DNA of 64,000 nt from Avena insularis (GCA_023614405.1 JAJUPC010000040.1:682001-746000); one strand, 5' to 3'. Positions 1 to 11,415 are shown, counted from the first letter of the stretch. A program made the numbers and translations. The notes: generated by a model not told the origin, from the sequence alone.

Positions 1-554
1 CTTTCTGCCCATATCAATCTTTACCATTCCTATTGGAATCATATTCCAATATCTTTTGTTCATCAATGTTGAGTAATCAACTATTGATTCATCAATTCTT
101 AATCTATCAATTCTTGATCTATCAACTCTTGACCATATCATAGCATTCCCTTAAGGCCTATAAATAAATAAGTAAGGAGAGGTAAGTGGTAATGATAGAT
201 TTAAATATCAACTAATAGGATGGGAGTGTTGGAAGAGAATGGAATCATTATAATACTTGATGGAGTTAACTCACTCCTGAATAGATAGAAGAGTTATGTA
301 GAAGATATAATTATATGTTAACAAATAGGATTAGAAGGATGAACATTGAAGATAGTTACCAATGAGTAATCCTATTGAATAAAGTAGGTATAGTAAATGA
401 ATAATTTCTCTTAGTCAGATAGATTCACTGATAAGATAATTTTAATACAACTGTAATGTTGTATGGATGAAAGCCTTGATTAGTCAACTGGAAACCTAAA
501 CTATAAAGGATCAAAGGCTTATAATGATCATGCCTTACTCATCAAGATTGAATG

Positions 555-632
555 CTTATATCCTGTATAAGTGACATTGGTGGGTAGAACATCCTTATAT
601 CATGTATAAGTGACATTGGTGGGTAGAACATG
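555..632. repeat. Two-copy 39-bp tandem repeat with hairpin
   Basis: Unit 1 is 555-593 and unit 2 is 594-632; they differ at only two positions. Each unit opens with an inverted repeat, CTTATA then a 5-nt spacer then TATAAG, so each could form a small hairpin. No function is implied. Confidence 0.9.
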
Positions 633-1027
633 ATTAAACCCTAGTCTAGATATATTATCCTAGGTTATCCATTACAAGTCACATTAATATAATGTGAGGT
701 TGGAATGTTAGATACTGGAGTTAAGTAGAGACAAGATAGTATGATTAAGATGATGTTAGAGCAACATTGGATTAAAGAAGTAGTATTTTCCTCTTTGGAA
801 ATACTAAGCACTTGAGGTGAAGTAGAATTTGATATATACATCTACTGGAGTAGTACTAGTGATGGATGATTAAGGAAGAGTATGAATGGAGTTGGAAGTA
901 ACCATCTATTGGACAGGAGATTATTAGTGGTAAAATAGTATGACAACTAAGTATAGATATGAAAAGATTAGGAAAAGCTTTAGTGTCAAACTAATTGGAT
1001 TTATAAATGGATTTAGAAGAATACAAG

Positions 1028-1119
1028 GTGGACAAGAATATTCATGTGAAGTAAAGATCAGAAGTCCTTAATCAGAAGTAAAGATCAGAATGTGGACAAG
1101 AATATTCATGTGAAGTAAA
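1028..1119. repeat. Short direct repeat, 64-bp period
   Basis: A 27-28 bp segment beginning GTGGACAAGAATATTC occurs at 1028 and again at 1092. A smaller motif, AGTAAAGATCAGAA, is itself repeated between them. This looks like local slippage duplication in AT-rich DNA. Confidence 0.85.
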
Positions 1120-2375
1120 TGGATAGGAACAAGTAGAATATCTAGGAAAGGAATTCCTTACTCAAAAGTCCAGGATTGTGAATTATGGAAGATAGGAATT
1201 CTTGGTAAACACTAAACCCTAAATCCTTAACCAAACATAGTATCCATTTCACATGATTGATCTGTCATCTTATTTACACAGCTTCATAGTAATATTTTCC
1301 TATAGCAAATCACTTAAGCACATCTTCATCATTCTCAACCATCATTATCCTAGGTGCTTAAGAACTATGTTTATCAATTCTGTCTCATAAGTTATCCTAG
1401 AAAACAATTCCACTATTTTAATTTAAATGGTGATATCATTCAAGATCACAAACATAAAAAACAATCTGTCTTAGCCATTAGTCTTTATTCACATCAACAG
1501 AAGACTATAAGTATATTAAGAACCCTAAACCCTAGGGTAAGTATTTGCAATTCAAACCCTAACTTCTATGTTAGATATAATAAAATATCTACATTGCTAT
1601 TTCTTAAATTTATGAGAATACTATTAACCATATTAATTACTCAAAACTTCATGTATCAAATATTAATGAAGGATCAATATATATAAAAGTTACTTTAATA
1701 TTATAAATCAATAAGAATCAAATACCATGAGTTAATAGTAATGCATTCTAAAGTAAGTTTATGAATTTTAGATCAACTAAATTCATATCAAAAGCCTTAC
1801 AAATAATAATAAGAAAAGTATATGTATAAAGAAAATAAAGAAACTATAGCACTATATAATAAAAACTGACAAAATAATTCTAAATACTATTTATCATTGC
1901 TGCAAGTATTAGCAAAGTAATTCCATAAAGATAAGTCTAAATTAGTGCTTAAATAAAAGGGTAAGAAAAGAAAACAGAAAATAGAAATCGAAAAAGAAAA
2001 ACAAACAGAAAGAAAAAATAACAGAGGAATCCGATCTGGCCCACGGCCCATTCCTCCTCTCTCTTACTCGTCGCTCGCGGGCAGCCAACCGCAGCCCATC
2101 TGGCACAAATGCAGCCCGGCACTGGCCCATACCCCTTCGGCCTATAACCTTCGTCGTCTTCCTCGCCGGCGGAAGCTGCTGTATGGCGCCCCGACCGCCG
2201 TCGATTCTCACCATGTCAAGATGCCCGCCGTCACTAGAAGTAGGGATAAGATCAGCCGAGCGCGTCTCTCTCGTCCTCATCCCTTCATTCCCCCTCTCAC
2301 TCGCTCCAACAACGTCTCTTTCCCCATTTCTTCCTCAACCTGAAATCCTAGCTCGTTGTTGCTGTCACCGTTAGA

Positions 2376-2380
2376 GACTA
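2376..2380. other. Target-site duplication of C1, left (GACTA)
   Basis: GACTA lies immediately left of the left LTR and recurs at 11411-11415 immediately right of the right LTR. A perfect 5-bp TSD shows that 2381-11410 arrived as one intact insertion. Confidence 0.95.
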
Positions 2381-4298
2381 TGTAGGGGTTCGTAGCATGG
2401 AAAACAAAAAATTTCTACCGCATACAAACAAACAAGCCAAGATCTATCTACTAGATTGTAGCAATGAGTCGACAGAATAACTCACCCTCGAATATTCCAA
2501 AGTGTTTAACGAGAGCGGATTCTCGTGGGTGATGTAGTCGTACTCTTCCCGATCTCTAGATCGTGTTGACGATCCTTCCGGCGCCGCGTTCCGGCAGCGC
2601 TCCCGCATTCGGTCACACGTTAGGTACTCGACGAAGACCTTCCTCTCCCTTTTTCCAGCAGGCAGCGGAGGTTGTAGTACTCTCCTCGTGATTCCGGCAG
2701 CACGACGGCGTGGTACCGGAAGTAGAGGGGATATCTCGCAAGGCTTCGCCTTAAGCCGGAGCGAGTATGGTGGACTATGAGAGAGCCTCGGTGATATAGG
2801 GTTTAGATGCACCAAGTAGGAGGCAAGGCCGGCGGCTAGGGTTTGCCCTAGGCGGCGGCGGCGGCTTTCCCTAGGCGGCGGCAGCAGGAGGTGGCGGCGC
2901 CGGCGGCTAGGAGCTAGGGTTTGCGGGGTGTGTGTTGTGTCTTGGAGGGGCAGCCCTGCCCCTCCTTATATAGGTGGAGGGGGCGCTCCAAGGGGAGGGG
3001 AGTCCCTCCCCAACTTGGTATCCAAGTGGGCCGGCGGTGGAGGGAGAGGAACTCCTCCCCAAGTAGGTTTCCTACTCTCCCTCCACCAAACAAAATAGCC
3101 GTTTGACTTTTCAAATTGGCGTTTGACTTTTCAAACTAGGATTTGATTTATCCCTTTATTTTGTTCAGCGATGACACCTAGTACATGATGCAACCATTCC
3201 AACTTGTTATGAAACATTCATGTACCCTTCCCTCCGGAGTGCCGGACATTCCGGAACCTTCTAGAACATTCCCGATGAAAACACCGGAACCATTCTCCAA
3301 CCCCAAAACAGGACTTTCCTTATATGAATCTTATTCTCCGGACCATTCCGGATCTCCTCTTGATATCCCGGATCCCATCCGAGACTCCGAACAACATTCG
3401 GTCTCTTACTCATCATTCCATAACTACTAAAAAACGTCGAATCCTTAAGTGTGTCTCCCTACGTTTCGTGAATTATGCGGACATGATCGAGACACTTCTC
3501 CGAACAATAACCAATAGAGGAATCTGGAAATTCATATGGCTCCCACATATTTCTATGATTACTTTGCGATCGAATGAACCACTTACATATGATACCAATT
3601 TCCCTTTGTCTCACGATAGTTTACTTATCTGAGGTTTTGATCGTCGGTATCTCTGCATACCTAGTTCAACCTCGTTACTGATAAGTACTATTTTCTCGTT
3701 CCCGTGATATGTGAACCCTTGTGAGCCAGTCACATGCTTGCAAGCTAATTGGATGACATTCCACCGAGAGGGCCCAGAGTATATCTATCCGTCATATGGA
3801 TGAACAAATCCCACGATCCATGTGTCTCAACCAATACTTTCTGAACACTCAATGCCACCTTTATAGCCACCCAGTTACGGTGTGGTGTTTGATGTCATCA
3901 AAGCATCCTTCCAGTGAAGGTGATATGCATGATCTCATGGTCGAAGGAATTAGGTTACTATGTATCAGAAAGCATATAGCAATTGAACTATTAAAATGAC
4001 TTGATCTTTATGCTACGCTTATCTATAGGAGTATGTCCATCATATCATTCTCCTAACGATATGACCTTGTTGTTAGTAACATCTCAATGTTCATGATAGG
4101 GAAACCACAATCATTTATTAACCAACAAGCTAGTATTATAAAGAGGCTTTACTAGGGACTCTATTTTAGTTTACAAATCACACAAGTATTAATGTTTCCT
4201 TGTTAATACTATTACAGCATGAATGTAAACATTTATCATAAACACAAAGATATAATAATAACTACATTTATTATTGCCTCTAGGGCATATCTCCAACA
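2381..4298 (-). repeat. C1 LTR, left copy (3' LTR of the element)
   Basis: 1,918 bp, beginning TGTAGGGG and ending CTCCAACA on the plus strand. It is collinear with 9485-11410, with scattered substitutions and small indels. A CTATATAA box lies on the minus strand at 2966-2973. Open frames inside it (for example 2444-2815 minus) recur in the other LTR because of LTR duplication, and I do not regard them as genes. Confidence 0.95.
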
Positions 4299-4311
4299 GT
4301 CTCCCACTTGC
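4299..4311 (-). promoter_or_regulatory. C1 polypurine tract
   Basis: Read on the minus strand, GCAAGTGGGAGAC directly precedes the LTR start TGTTGGAG. This purine-rich run is the expected plus-strand DNA priming site. Confidence 0.8.
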
Positions 4312-4332
4312 ACTAGAGTCAACTAATCTAGA

Positions 4333-5022
4333 TTACATGGTAATATGCCGAACACCCATGGTAGTTTGGTGTTGGTCATGTTTTGCCCTCGGGAGAGGTT
4401 TAGTCAACAGATCCGCCACATTCAGATTTGTGTGTACTTTGCAAATCTTTATGTCCCCATCTTGGACATGTTCTCGAATAGCGTGAAAACGTAGCTTGAT
4501 GTGCTTCAGCTTCTTGTGTGACCTTGGTTCTTGCGCATTGGCTATGGCGCCCATGTTATCACAGTAGATAGACATTGTATCCAGCGCAATAGGAAACCCC
4601 CCGAGCTCTGTAATGAACTCTTTCATCCATATCGCTTCTTGTGAAGCCTCCGAAGCAACCATGTATTCCGATTCAGTTGAAGATCTCGCCACAACGCTTT
4701 GCTTTGCACTCCTCCAGCTAACTGTTGCACCATTCAAAATAAATATGGATCCAGATTGTGATTTAGAATCATCCGGATCAGTGTTCCAACTAGCATCGGT
4801 GTAACCATTAACAACGAGCTGTTCATCACCTCCATAAGAAAGAACCATATCCTTAGTTCTTCTCAAGTACTTAAGGATGTTTTTGACCGCTGTCCAGTGA
4901 TCCACTCCTGGATCACTTTGATATCTGCTAGTCAAACTAACATCATATGCAATGTCGGGTCTAGTACATAGCATGGCATACATTAGAGATCCTATGGCTG
5001 AGGAATAGGGAGTCTTACTCAT
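4333..5022 (-). CDS. C1 RNase H, C-terminal part of copia Pol (frameshifted from RT)
   Basis: This 229-codon frame is the RNase H domain, which degrades the RNA strand of the RNA/DNA hybrid during reverse transcription. It shows the copia linker LMYAMLCTRPDIAY near residues 13-26, then YTDASW (D76), SSTESEY (E117), YCDN (D155) and NVADLLTKPLP (D204), so the expected acidic residues are present. It ends 34 bp short of the LTR, the normal position. The same frame reads back through residues resembling VTAEDRER to about 5052, overlapping the RT frame, which stops at 5043. A single-nucleotide frameshift near 5045-5060 therefore separates the two; the first Met is not a true start. The frameshift could be a real mutation or a sequencing indel. 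Confidence 0.9.
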   Translation of the reverse strand: MSKTPYSSAIGSLMYAMLCTRPDIAYDVSLTSRYQSDPGVDHWTAVKNILKYLRRTKDMVLSYGGDEQLVVNGYTDASWNTDPDDSKSQSGSIFILNGATVSWRSAKQSVVARSSTESEYMVASEASQEAIWMKEFITELGGFPIALDTMSIYCDNMGAIANAQEPRSHKKLKHIKLRFHAIREHVQDGDIKICKVHTNLNVADLLTKPLPRAKHDQHQTTMGVRHITM

Positions 5023-5042
5023 CCTTTCTCTATCTTCTGCCG

Positions 5043-8000
5043 TTACTGGACTTTGAGTTTACTCAAGGTCGTATTGGGAAACATGGGCAAGAACCCTTTC
5101 TTGCTATCTTCCATTCCAAACTTCTTTAGAACTTTGTCCAAATATGTACTTTGTGACAATGATATTAGGCGTCTCGATCTATCTCTATAAATCTTTATGC
5201 CTAATATGTAAGCTGCTTCGCCAAGATCTTTCATTGAAAAACTATTATTCAAATATTCCTTGACACTATTAAGAAGGTCTACATCATTCCCAATCAACAA
5301 TATGTCATCTACATATAGTATTAAGAATGTCACAGAGCTCCCACTCACTTTCTTGTAAATACAAGTTTCTCCATAAGTTTGTATAAAACCAAAACTTTTG
5401 ATTACCTTATCAAAACGTTGATTCCAACTTCGGGATGCTTGCTTCAATCCATAAATGGACCGTTGAAGTTTGCATACCTTGTTAGCATCTTTAGGATCGA
5501 CAAAACCTGTGGGTTGCATCATATACAACTCTTCATCAATGTCTCCATTGAGGAATGCTGTTTTGACATCCATCTGCCATATCTCATAATCATAATATGC
5601 AGCGATTGCTAACATAATCCTCACAAACTTTAGCTTCGCTACTGGTGAGAAAGTATCATCGTAGTCAACTCCTTGAATTTGTCGAAATCCTTTTGCGACA
5701 AGTCGAGCTTTATAGATAGTAACATTACCATCAGCATCTGTTTTCTTCTTGAAAATCCATTTGTTCTCGACAGCCTTCCGGCCATCCGGTAACTCCACCA
5801 AAGTCCATACTTGGTTTTCGTACATGGATCCAATCTCGGATTTCATGGCTTCTTGCCATTTATTGGAATCTGGGATCATCATCGCTTCCTCATATGTCGC
5901 AGGGTCATCGGTGTTGTCCACCAACATGACACTCATAACGGGATCATACCAATCAGGAGTGGTACGAGTTCTCGTTGACCTGCGAGGCTCTGTAGCAACT
6001 ACAACCGAAGTTTCATGATCATCATCATTAGCTTCCTCTCTTATTGGTGCAGGCACCATAGGAACTTCTTCTGGTGCTGCGCTACTCGCAAGTTCGAGAG
6101 AAGGTTCGACAACCTCGTCGAGTTCTACTTTCCTTCCAGTCACTTCTTTCGAGAGAAATTCCTTCTCTAGAAAGGATCCATTCTTGGCAACGAAGATTTT
6201 GCCTTCGGATCTATGATAGAAGGTATATCCAATAGTTTCCTTCGGATATCCTATGAAGACGCATTTTTCCGCTTTGGGTTCAAGCTTGTCCGGCTGTAAC
6301 TTCTTTACATAGGCTTCGCAACTCCAAACTTTAAGGAACAACAATTTAGGTTTCTTCCCAAACCATAATTCATACGGTGTCATTTCAACGGATTTAGATG
6401 GTGCCCTATTTAAAGTGAATGCGGCTATTTCTAATGCATAACCCCAAAGTGATAGCGGTAAATCTGTAAGTGACATCATAGAACGAACCATATCTAAGAG
6501 AGTTCGATTACGATGTTCGGACACACCATTACGCTGTGGTGTTCCCGGCGGTGTCAATTGTGAAAGTATTCCGCATTTCTTCAAATGCTCGCCAAACTCG
6601 TAACTTAGATATTCACCTCCACGATCAGAACGTAGAAATTTAATCTTCTTGTTACGTTGATTCTCAACCTCACTTTGAAATTCCTTAAACTTCTCGAAAG
6701 TTTTGGACTTATGTTTCATGAAATAGATATACCCATATCTACTCAAGTCATCCGTGAAGGTAAGAACATAACGATAACCACCGCGTGATGCTACACTCAT
6801 TGGGCCACACACATCGGTATGTATGATTTCCAATAAGTCCGTAGCTCGCTCCATCATACCAGAAAATGGAGTCTTAGTCATTTTACCCATCAGACATGCT
6901 TCACATATTTCAAGTGATTCGAAATCAAGTGATTCAAGAAGTCCATCGGAATGGAGTTTCTTCATACGCTTCACTCCAATGTGACCAAGACGACAGTGCC
7001 ACATATAGGTCGAGTTATCTCTCGATTTCAAACGTTTAGCTTCAATGTTATTAATATGTGTATTTCCACTATCGAGATTCAATAAGAATAGACCATCTAT
7101 CAAAGGTGCATGTGCATAAAACATATTACTCATATAAATCGAACAACCATTATTCTCGGACTTAAACAAGTAACCGTCTCGCAATAAACAAGATCCCAAT
7201 ATAAAGTTCATGCTTAACGCAGGCACCAAATAACAATTATTTAAGTATAAAACTAATCCCGATGGTAGATGAAGAGGTAGCGTGCTGACCGCGATCACAT
7301 CAACCTTTGATCCGTTTCCCACGTGCATCGTCACCTCGTTCTTCGCTAGCTTCCGTTTATTTTGTAGCACCTGTTTCGAGTTACAAATATGAGCAACCGA
7401 ACCAGTATCAAATACCCAGACACTACTACGAGTAATAGTGAGATACACATCAATAACATGTATATCGGATATACCTTTCTTCTTGATGTTGCCGTTCTTC
7501 AAATCCGCCAAGTACTTTGGGCAATTCCACTTCGAGTGACCTTCTCCCTTGCAGTAAAAGCACTCTGTATCAGGCTTGGGTCCAGCCTTGGCCTTCTTCG
7601 TCGGTGCGGTAACTTTCTTACCACCCTTCTTGAAGTGTCCCTTTTGCTTAGACTTGCCTTTCTTGAATTTGGTGGTCTTATTGACCATCAACACTTGGTG
7701 CTCTTTCTTGATCTCCACTTCTGCAGATTTTAACATGGAGAAGAGTTCTGGCAACTGCTTGTTCATGCTTTGCATATTGTAGTTCATCACAAAGTTCTTG
7801 TAACTTGGTGGTAGTGATTGGAGGACACGGTAAATCCCCAAAGCATTAGGAATCACTATACCCAAGCTTTGAAGTTTGTTTGCGTGCCCAGACATCTTAA
7901 GCACATGCTCACTGACGGAGCTGCCCTCTTCCATCTTGCAGTTAATGAACTTTTCAGAAGCCTCATAGCTCTCAACTGCCGCGTGAGTATCAAAGATCAA

Positions 8001-8081
8001 TTTGAGTTCACGGACAATATCATGTGGGTCTGAATTCTCAAACCTTTTTAGCTCGATTCTAAACCATAAAAGATAGCACAC
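5043..8081 (-). CDS. C1 copia Gag C-term, protease, integrase and reverse transcriptase
   Basis: A 1012-codon frame. In order: the rest of Gag, with a CX2CX4HX4C zinc knuckle (C174, C177, H182, C187) after a Lys-rich stretch; aspartic protease with DTGS at 225-228; integrase with HHCC finger (H362, H367, C393, C396) and catalytic D423, D486, E522, exactly 35 residues between the last two; a Ser/Thr/Glu-rich linker; and RT from about 735 with D838 and the YVDD box at 923-926. All catalytic residues I looked for are present. The 5' end is not a real start: the Gag frame 8048-8293 overlaps by 34 bp and the match continues across, so one frameshift splits Gag. The tail loses RNase H by a second frameshift. 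The residues around the integrase glutamate differ from the form I remember for this lineage. Confidence 0.93.
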   Translation of the reverse strand: MCYLLWFRIELKRFENSDPHDIVRELKLIFDTHAAVESYEASEKFINCKMEEGSSVSEHVLKMSGHANKLQSLGIVIPNALGIYRVLQSLPPSYKNFVMNYNMQSMNKQLPELFSMLKSAEVEIKKEHQVLMVNKTTKFKKGKSKQKGHFKKGGKKVTAPTKKAKAGPKPDTECFYCKGEGHSKWNCPKYLADLKNGNIKKKGISDIHVIDVYLTITRSSVWVFDTGSVAHICNSKQVLQNKRKLAKNEVTMHVGNGSKVDVIAVSTLPLHLPSGLVLYLNNCYLVPALSMNFILGSCLLRDGYLFKSENNGCSIYMSNMFYAHAPLIDGLFLLNLDSGNTHINNIEAKRLKSRDNSTYMWHCRLGHIGVKRMKKLHSDGLLESLDFESLEICEACLMGKMTKTPFSGMMERATDLLEIIHTDVCGPMSVASRGGYRYVLTFTDDLSRYGYIYFMKHKSKTFEKFKEFQSEVENQRNKKIKFLRSDRGGEYLSYEFGEHLKKCGILSQLTPPGTPQRNGVSEHRNRTLLDMVRSMMSLTDLPLSLWGYALEIAAFTLNRAPSKSVEMTPYELWFGKKPKLLFLKVWSCEAYVKKLQPDKLEPKAEKCVFIGYPKETIGYTFYHRSEGKIFVAKNGSFLEKEFLSKEVTGRKVELDEVVEPSLELASSAAPEEVPMVPAPIREEANDDDHETSVVVATEPRRSTRTRTTPDWYDPVMSVMLVDNTDDPATYEEAMMIPDSNKWQEAMKSEIGSMYENQVWTLVELPDGRKAVENKWIFKKKTDADGNVTIYKARLVAKGFRQIQGVDYDDTFSPVAKLKFVRIMLAIAAYYDYEIWQMDVKTAFLNGDIDEELYMMQPTGFVDPKDANKVCKLQRSIYGLKQASRSWNQRFDKVIKSFGFIQTYGETCIYKKVSGSSVTFLILYVDDILLIGNDVDLLNSVKEYLNNSFSMKDLGEAAYILGIKIYRDRSRRLISLSQSTYLDKVLKKFGMEDSKKGFLPMFPNTTLSKLKVQ

Positions 8082-8293
8082 TGAACTGTGGAGTACTGAG
8101 TCTTCCGAGCGAGGTAAACATTCTTTACTTCATCGGTAGCATCAGCTGTAGGCGGGTCACCCAGCACATATGTCAAATTACCAGCATTGAGGACAATCCT
8201 CAAATCGCGGAACCAATCCGCGAAGTTGCTTCCATTGTTTTTCAACTTTTTTTTCTCTAGGAACGCATTAAAATTGATGGTAGGGGCCGCCAT
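8048..8293 (-). CDS. C1 Gag N-terminus
   Basis: An 81-codon frame beginning MAAPTINFNAFLEKKKLK, a start typical of BARE/Angela-type Gag, whose product forms the virus-like particle that packages element RNA. It includes the conserved N-terminal NFADWFRDLRIVL segment and ends at a stop just after CAIFYGLE. The following Gag residues (LKRFENSDPHDIVRELKLIF) continue in the next frame at about 8050, so a one-nucleotide frameshift breaks the protein. The start is well placed: about 1.19 kb of leader separates it from the 5' LTR. Confidence 0.88.
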   Translation of the reverse strand: MAAPTINFNAFLEKKKLKNNGSNFADWFRDLRIVLNAGNLTYVLGDPPTADATDEVKNVYLARKTQYSTVQCAIFYGLESS

Positions 8294-9484
8294 TGATCTA
8301 CAACATATTTGTAATAGTTTAGACTAAGTTTATGACAAATTGAGTTCTAATTAATAGTTAAATTAATCTAGGTGAACTCCCACTCAAAACAATATCCCTC
8401 ACATTGTTTTAGTGATCACACGAACCAAATCCACCACATCAACACCGATCATCACGAGAGTTGACGTAGCTTCAATGGCGAACAATCGACATGTTCATCA
8501 TATCTACTATATGATTCATGCTTTACCTTTCGGTGATCCATGTTCCGAGACCATGTCTATACATGCTAGGCTCGTCAAGATCAAACCTTAGCTTCCGCAT
8601 GAGAAAATCTGGCTTGCTCACGTTGTATACACTTGCGGAATCTAACACACCCGATCATCACGTGGTGCTTCCAAACAACAAGCTTTAGCAACGGTGCTTA
8701 CTAAGGATGAACACTTTAGAACTTGAAATTCATGTGCATGAGGGATCATCTTATAATGCTACCGTCGTTAACTAAGCAATACAATATGCATAAAGGATTA
8801 ACATCACATGCAATTCATAATATGTGATATGATATGGCCTTTCTTCTTTGTGCTTCCGATCTCCATCTTCAAGCACGAACATGATCTCCATCATCACCGG
8901 CATTGCATCAAGGTCAATGATGCTGCTCCATGGTTGTTGTCCACCGGCTTCAACTATTACAACTACTTTGAATAGACACGCGGGTCTTAACATAAATTAA
9001 AGACAACCATATGGCTCCTGTCGGTTGCCAACTTACAATAAGGAACATTGCATACATCAAATATAATCACAATCATGGCCATATCACATCACAACACACC
9101 CCTGCAAAACAAAGTTAAACGCCTCTAATTTCTTTGCATGTTTTACGTGGTTTGGGGCTTTCAATAAGTGTCGATCTAACTTACGAACAAGAACCACAAC
9201 GTTGATGTTTGAACTATCAAGTGCCCGTTGTAAATTGGATCTATACTATAATGGGAGAGACAGACACCCGCAAAGCCACTTATGCAATAGAAGTTGCATG
9301 TTGAGCATGGAGCAAGTCTCATGAACGCTGTCATGTAAGGTTAGCCTGGGCTGCTTCATCCCATCATACCGCAAGATGCAAAGTACACAAGAAGCAATTG
9401 ATAATAAAAGCACCACCGCCATAATGACCATTGTGTTCTACTCGTGCAACAGATCTACATATAGACACGGCTCACGATACCCTT
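8294..9484 (-). other. C1 untranslated leader between 5' LTR and gag
   Basis: About 1.19 kb with no domain-bearing frame. BARE-type elements normally carry a long leader with dimerisation and packaging signals; I can place the region but cannot identify those signals by eye. Parts resemble the leaders of C2 and C3 (compare 8330-8400 with 28510-28580). Confidence 0.75.
9469..9481 (-). promoter_or_regulatory. C1 primer-binding site, degenerate
   Basis: The expected plus-strand string GGCTCTGATACCA (complement of the initiator tRNA-Met 3' end site) is intact in C2, C3 and G2. C1 has GGCTCACGATACC here, with a substitution and an extra base in the middle. The position next to the 5' LTR is correct, so this is the PBS, but mutated. 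Confidence 0.7.
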
Positions 9485-11410
9485 TGTAGGGGTTCGTAGC
9501 ATGGAAAACAAAAAATTTCTACCGCATACAAACAAACAAGCCAAGATCTATCTACTAGATTGTAGCAATGAGTCAACAGAATAACTCACCCTTGAAGATT
9601 CCAAAGTGTTTAATGAGAGCGGATTCTCGTGGGTGATGTAGCCGTACTCTTCCCGATCTCTAAATCGTGTAGATGATCCTTCCGGCGCCGCGTTCCGGCA
9701 GCGCTCCCGCAGTCGGTCACACGTTCGGTACTCGACGAAGACCTTCCTCTCCCTTGTTCCAGCAGGCAGCGGAGGTTGTAGTACTCTCCTTGCGATTCTG
9801 GCAGCACGATGGCGTGGTACCGGAAGTAGAGGGGAGATCTCGCAGGGCTTCGCCTTAAGCCAGAGCGAGTATGGTGGACTATGAGAGAGCCTCGATGATA
9901 TAGGGTTTAGACGCACCAAGGAGGAGGCAATACCGGCGGCTAGGGTTTGCCCTAGGCGGCAGCGGCGGCTTGCCCTAGGCTGCGGCGGCAGCAGGAGGTG
10001 GCGGCGTCGGCGGCTAGGAGCTAGGGTTTGCGGGGTGTGTGTTGTGTCTTGGAAGGGCAGCCCCGCCCCTCCTTATATAGGTGGAGGGGCCGCGCCAAGG
10101 GGAGGGGAGTCCCTCTCCAACTCGGTATCCAAGTGGGCCGGCGGTGGAGGGAGAGGAACTGCTCCCCAAGTAGGTTTCCTACTCTCCCTCCACCAAACAA
10201 AATAGCCGTTTGACTTTTCAAATTGGCGTTTGACTTTTCAAACTAGGATTTGATTTATCCCTTTATTTTGTTCAGCGATGACACCTAGTACATGATGCAA
10301 CCATTCCAACTTGTTATGACACATTCATGTACCCTTCCCCTCCGGAGTGCCGGACATTTCGGAACCTTCTAGAACATTCCTGATGAAAACACCGGAACCA
10401 TTCTCCAACCCCGAAACAGGACTTTCCTTATATGAATCTTATTCTCCGGACCATTCCGGATCTCCTCGTGGTATCCCGGATCCCATCCGAGACTCCGAAC
10501 AACATTCGGTCTCTTACTCATCATTCCATAACTACTAAACAACATCGAATCCTTAAGTGTGTCTCCCTACGGTTCGTGAATTATGCGGACATGATCGAGA
10601 CACTTCTCCGAACAATAACCAATAGAGGAATCTGGAAATTCATATGGCTCCCACATATTTCTACGATTACTTTGCGATCGAATGAACCACTTACATATGA
10701 TACCAATTTCCCTTTGTCTCACGATAGTTTACTTATCTGAGGTTTTGATCGTCGGTATCTCTGCATACCTAGTTCAACCTCGTTACTGATAAGTACTATT
10801 TTCTCGTTCCCGTGATATGTGAACCCTTGTAAGCCAGTCACATGCTTGCAAGCTAATTGGATGACATTCCACCGAGAGGGCCCAGAGTATATCTATCCGT
10901 CATATGGATGGACAAATCCCACTCTTGATCCATGTGTCTCAACCAATACTTTCCGAACACTCAATGCCACCTTTATAACCACCCAGTTACGGTGTGGTGT
11001 TTGATGTCATCAAAGCATCCTTCCGGTGAAGGTGATATGCATGATCTCATGGTCGAAGAAATTAGGTTACTATGTATCAGAAAGCATATAGCAATTGAAC
11101 TATTAAAATGACTTGATCTTTATGCTATGCTTATCTATAGGAGTTTGTCCATCATATCATTCTCCTAACGATGTGACCTTGTTGTTAATAACATCTCAAT
11201 GTTCATGATAGAGAAACCACAATCATTTATTAACCAACAAGCTAGTATTATAAAGAGGCTTTACTAGGGACTCTATTTTAGTTTACAAATCACACAAGTA
11301 TTAATGTTTCCTTGTTAATACTATTACAACATGAATGTAAACATTTATCATAAACACAAAGATATAATAATAACTACATTTATTATTGCCTCTAGGGCAT
11401 ATCTCCAACA
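9485..11410 (-). repeat. C1 LTR, right copy (5' LTR, promoter-bearing)
   Basis: 1,926 bp, collinear with 2381-4298. In element orientation this is the 5' LTR. A CTATATAA box on the minus strand at 10073-10080, followed by a GC-rich leader, is the likely promoter for the genomic RNA. Confidence 0.95.
10073..10080 (-). promoter_or_regulatory. TATA box in C1 5' LTR
   Basis: CTATATAA on the minus strand inside CACCTATATAAGGAGGGG, with the same context in the other LTR (2966-2973). Its position within the LTR fits BARE-type promoters. Confidence 0.65.
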
Positions 11411-11415
11411 GACTA
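11411..11415. other. Target-site duplication of C1, right (GACTA)
   Basis: Matches 2376-2380 exactly. Confidence 0.95.

Larger units (their letters stand above)
1..2375. repeat. AT-rich intergenic DNA, left half of a probable decayed long gypsy LTR
   Basis: I see no gene here. Positions 1 to about 2030 are AT-rich with scattered short ORFs and no recognisable domain. 2035-2375 turns GC-rich and pyrimidine-rich. The sequence resumes after C1 at 11416 with the same GC-rich character and then AT-rich DNA again. AT-rich, GC-rich leader, AT-rich is the architecture of the G1 LTR further right, so I infer an old long LTR, but the nucleotide sequence does not match G1. No LTR terminus is visible in this part. 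Confidence 0.4.
2381..11410 (-). mobile_element. C1: nearly complete Ty1/copia retrotransposon (BARE/WIS/Angela lineage)
   Basis: The element is 9,030 bp with LTRs of about 1.92 kb, TG...CA ends and a perfect 5-bp TSD. Coding runs on the minus strand in the order gag, protease, integrase, RT, RNase H; integrase before RT defines Ty1/copia. The minus-strand LTR start TGTTGGAGATATGCCC and the Pol sequence fit the BARE/WIS/Angela lineage of Triticeae, which is an assignment from memory of the family. Pol is a single 1012-codon frame; gag and RNase H each lie one frameshift away. The primer-binding site is altered. The element is probably inactive now but recently intact. Confidence 0.93.

Noticed and set aside
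555..1119. CRISPR-like array or satellite
   Set aside because: Only two units of each repeat, no unique spacers, and a plant nuclear context.
1354..1686. 110-codon plus-strand frame
   Set aside because: AT-rich, compositionally biased, no recognisable motif and no supporting promoter or homology by eye.
2444..3114. GC-rich open frames in the C1 LTR
   Set aside because: They recur at 9548-10221 only because the LTR is repeated, and they show no domain, conserved start or codon signature.
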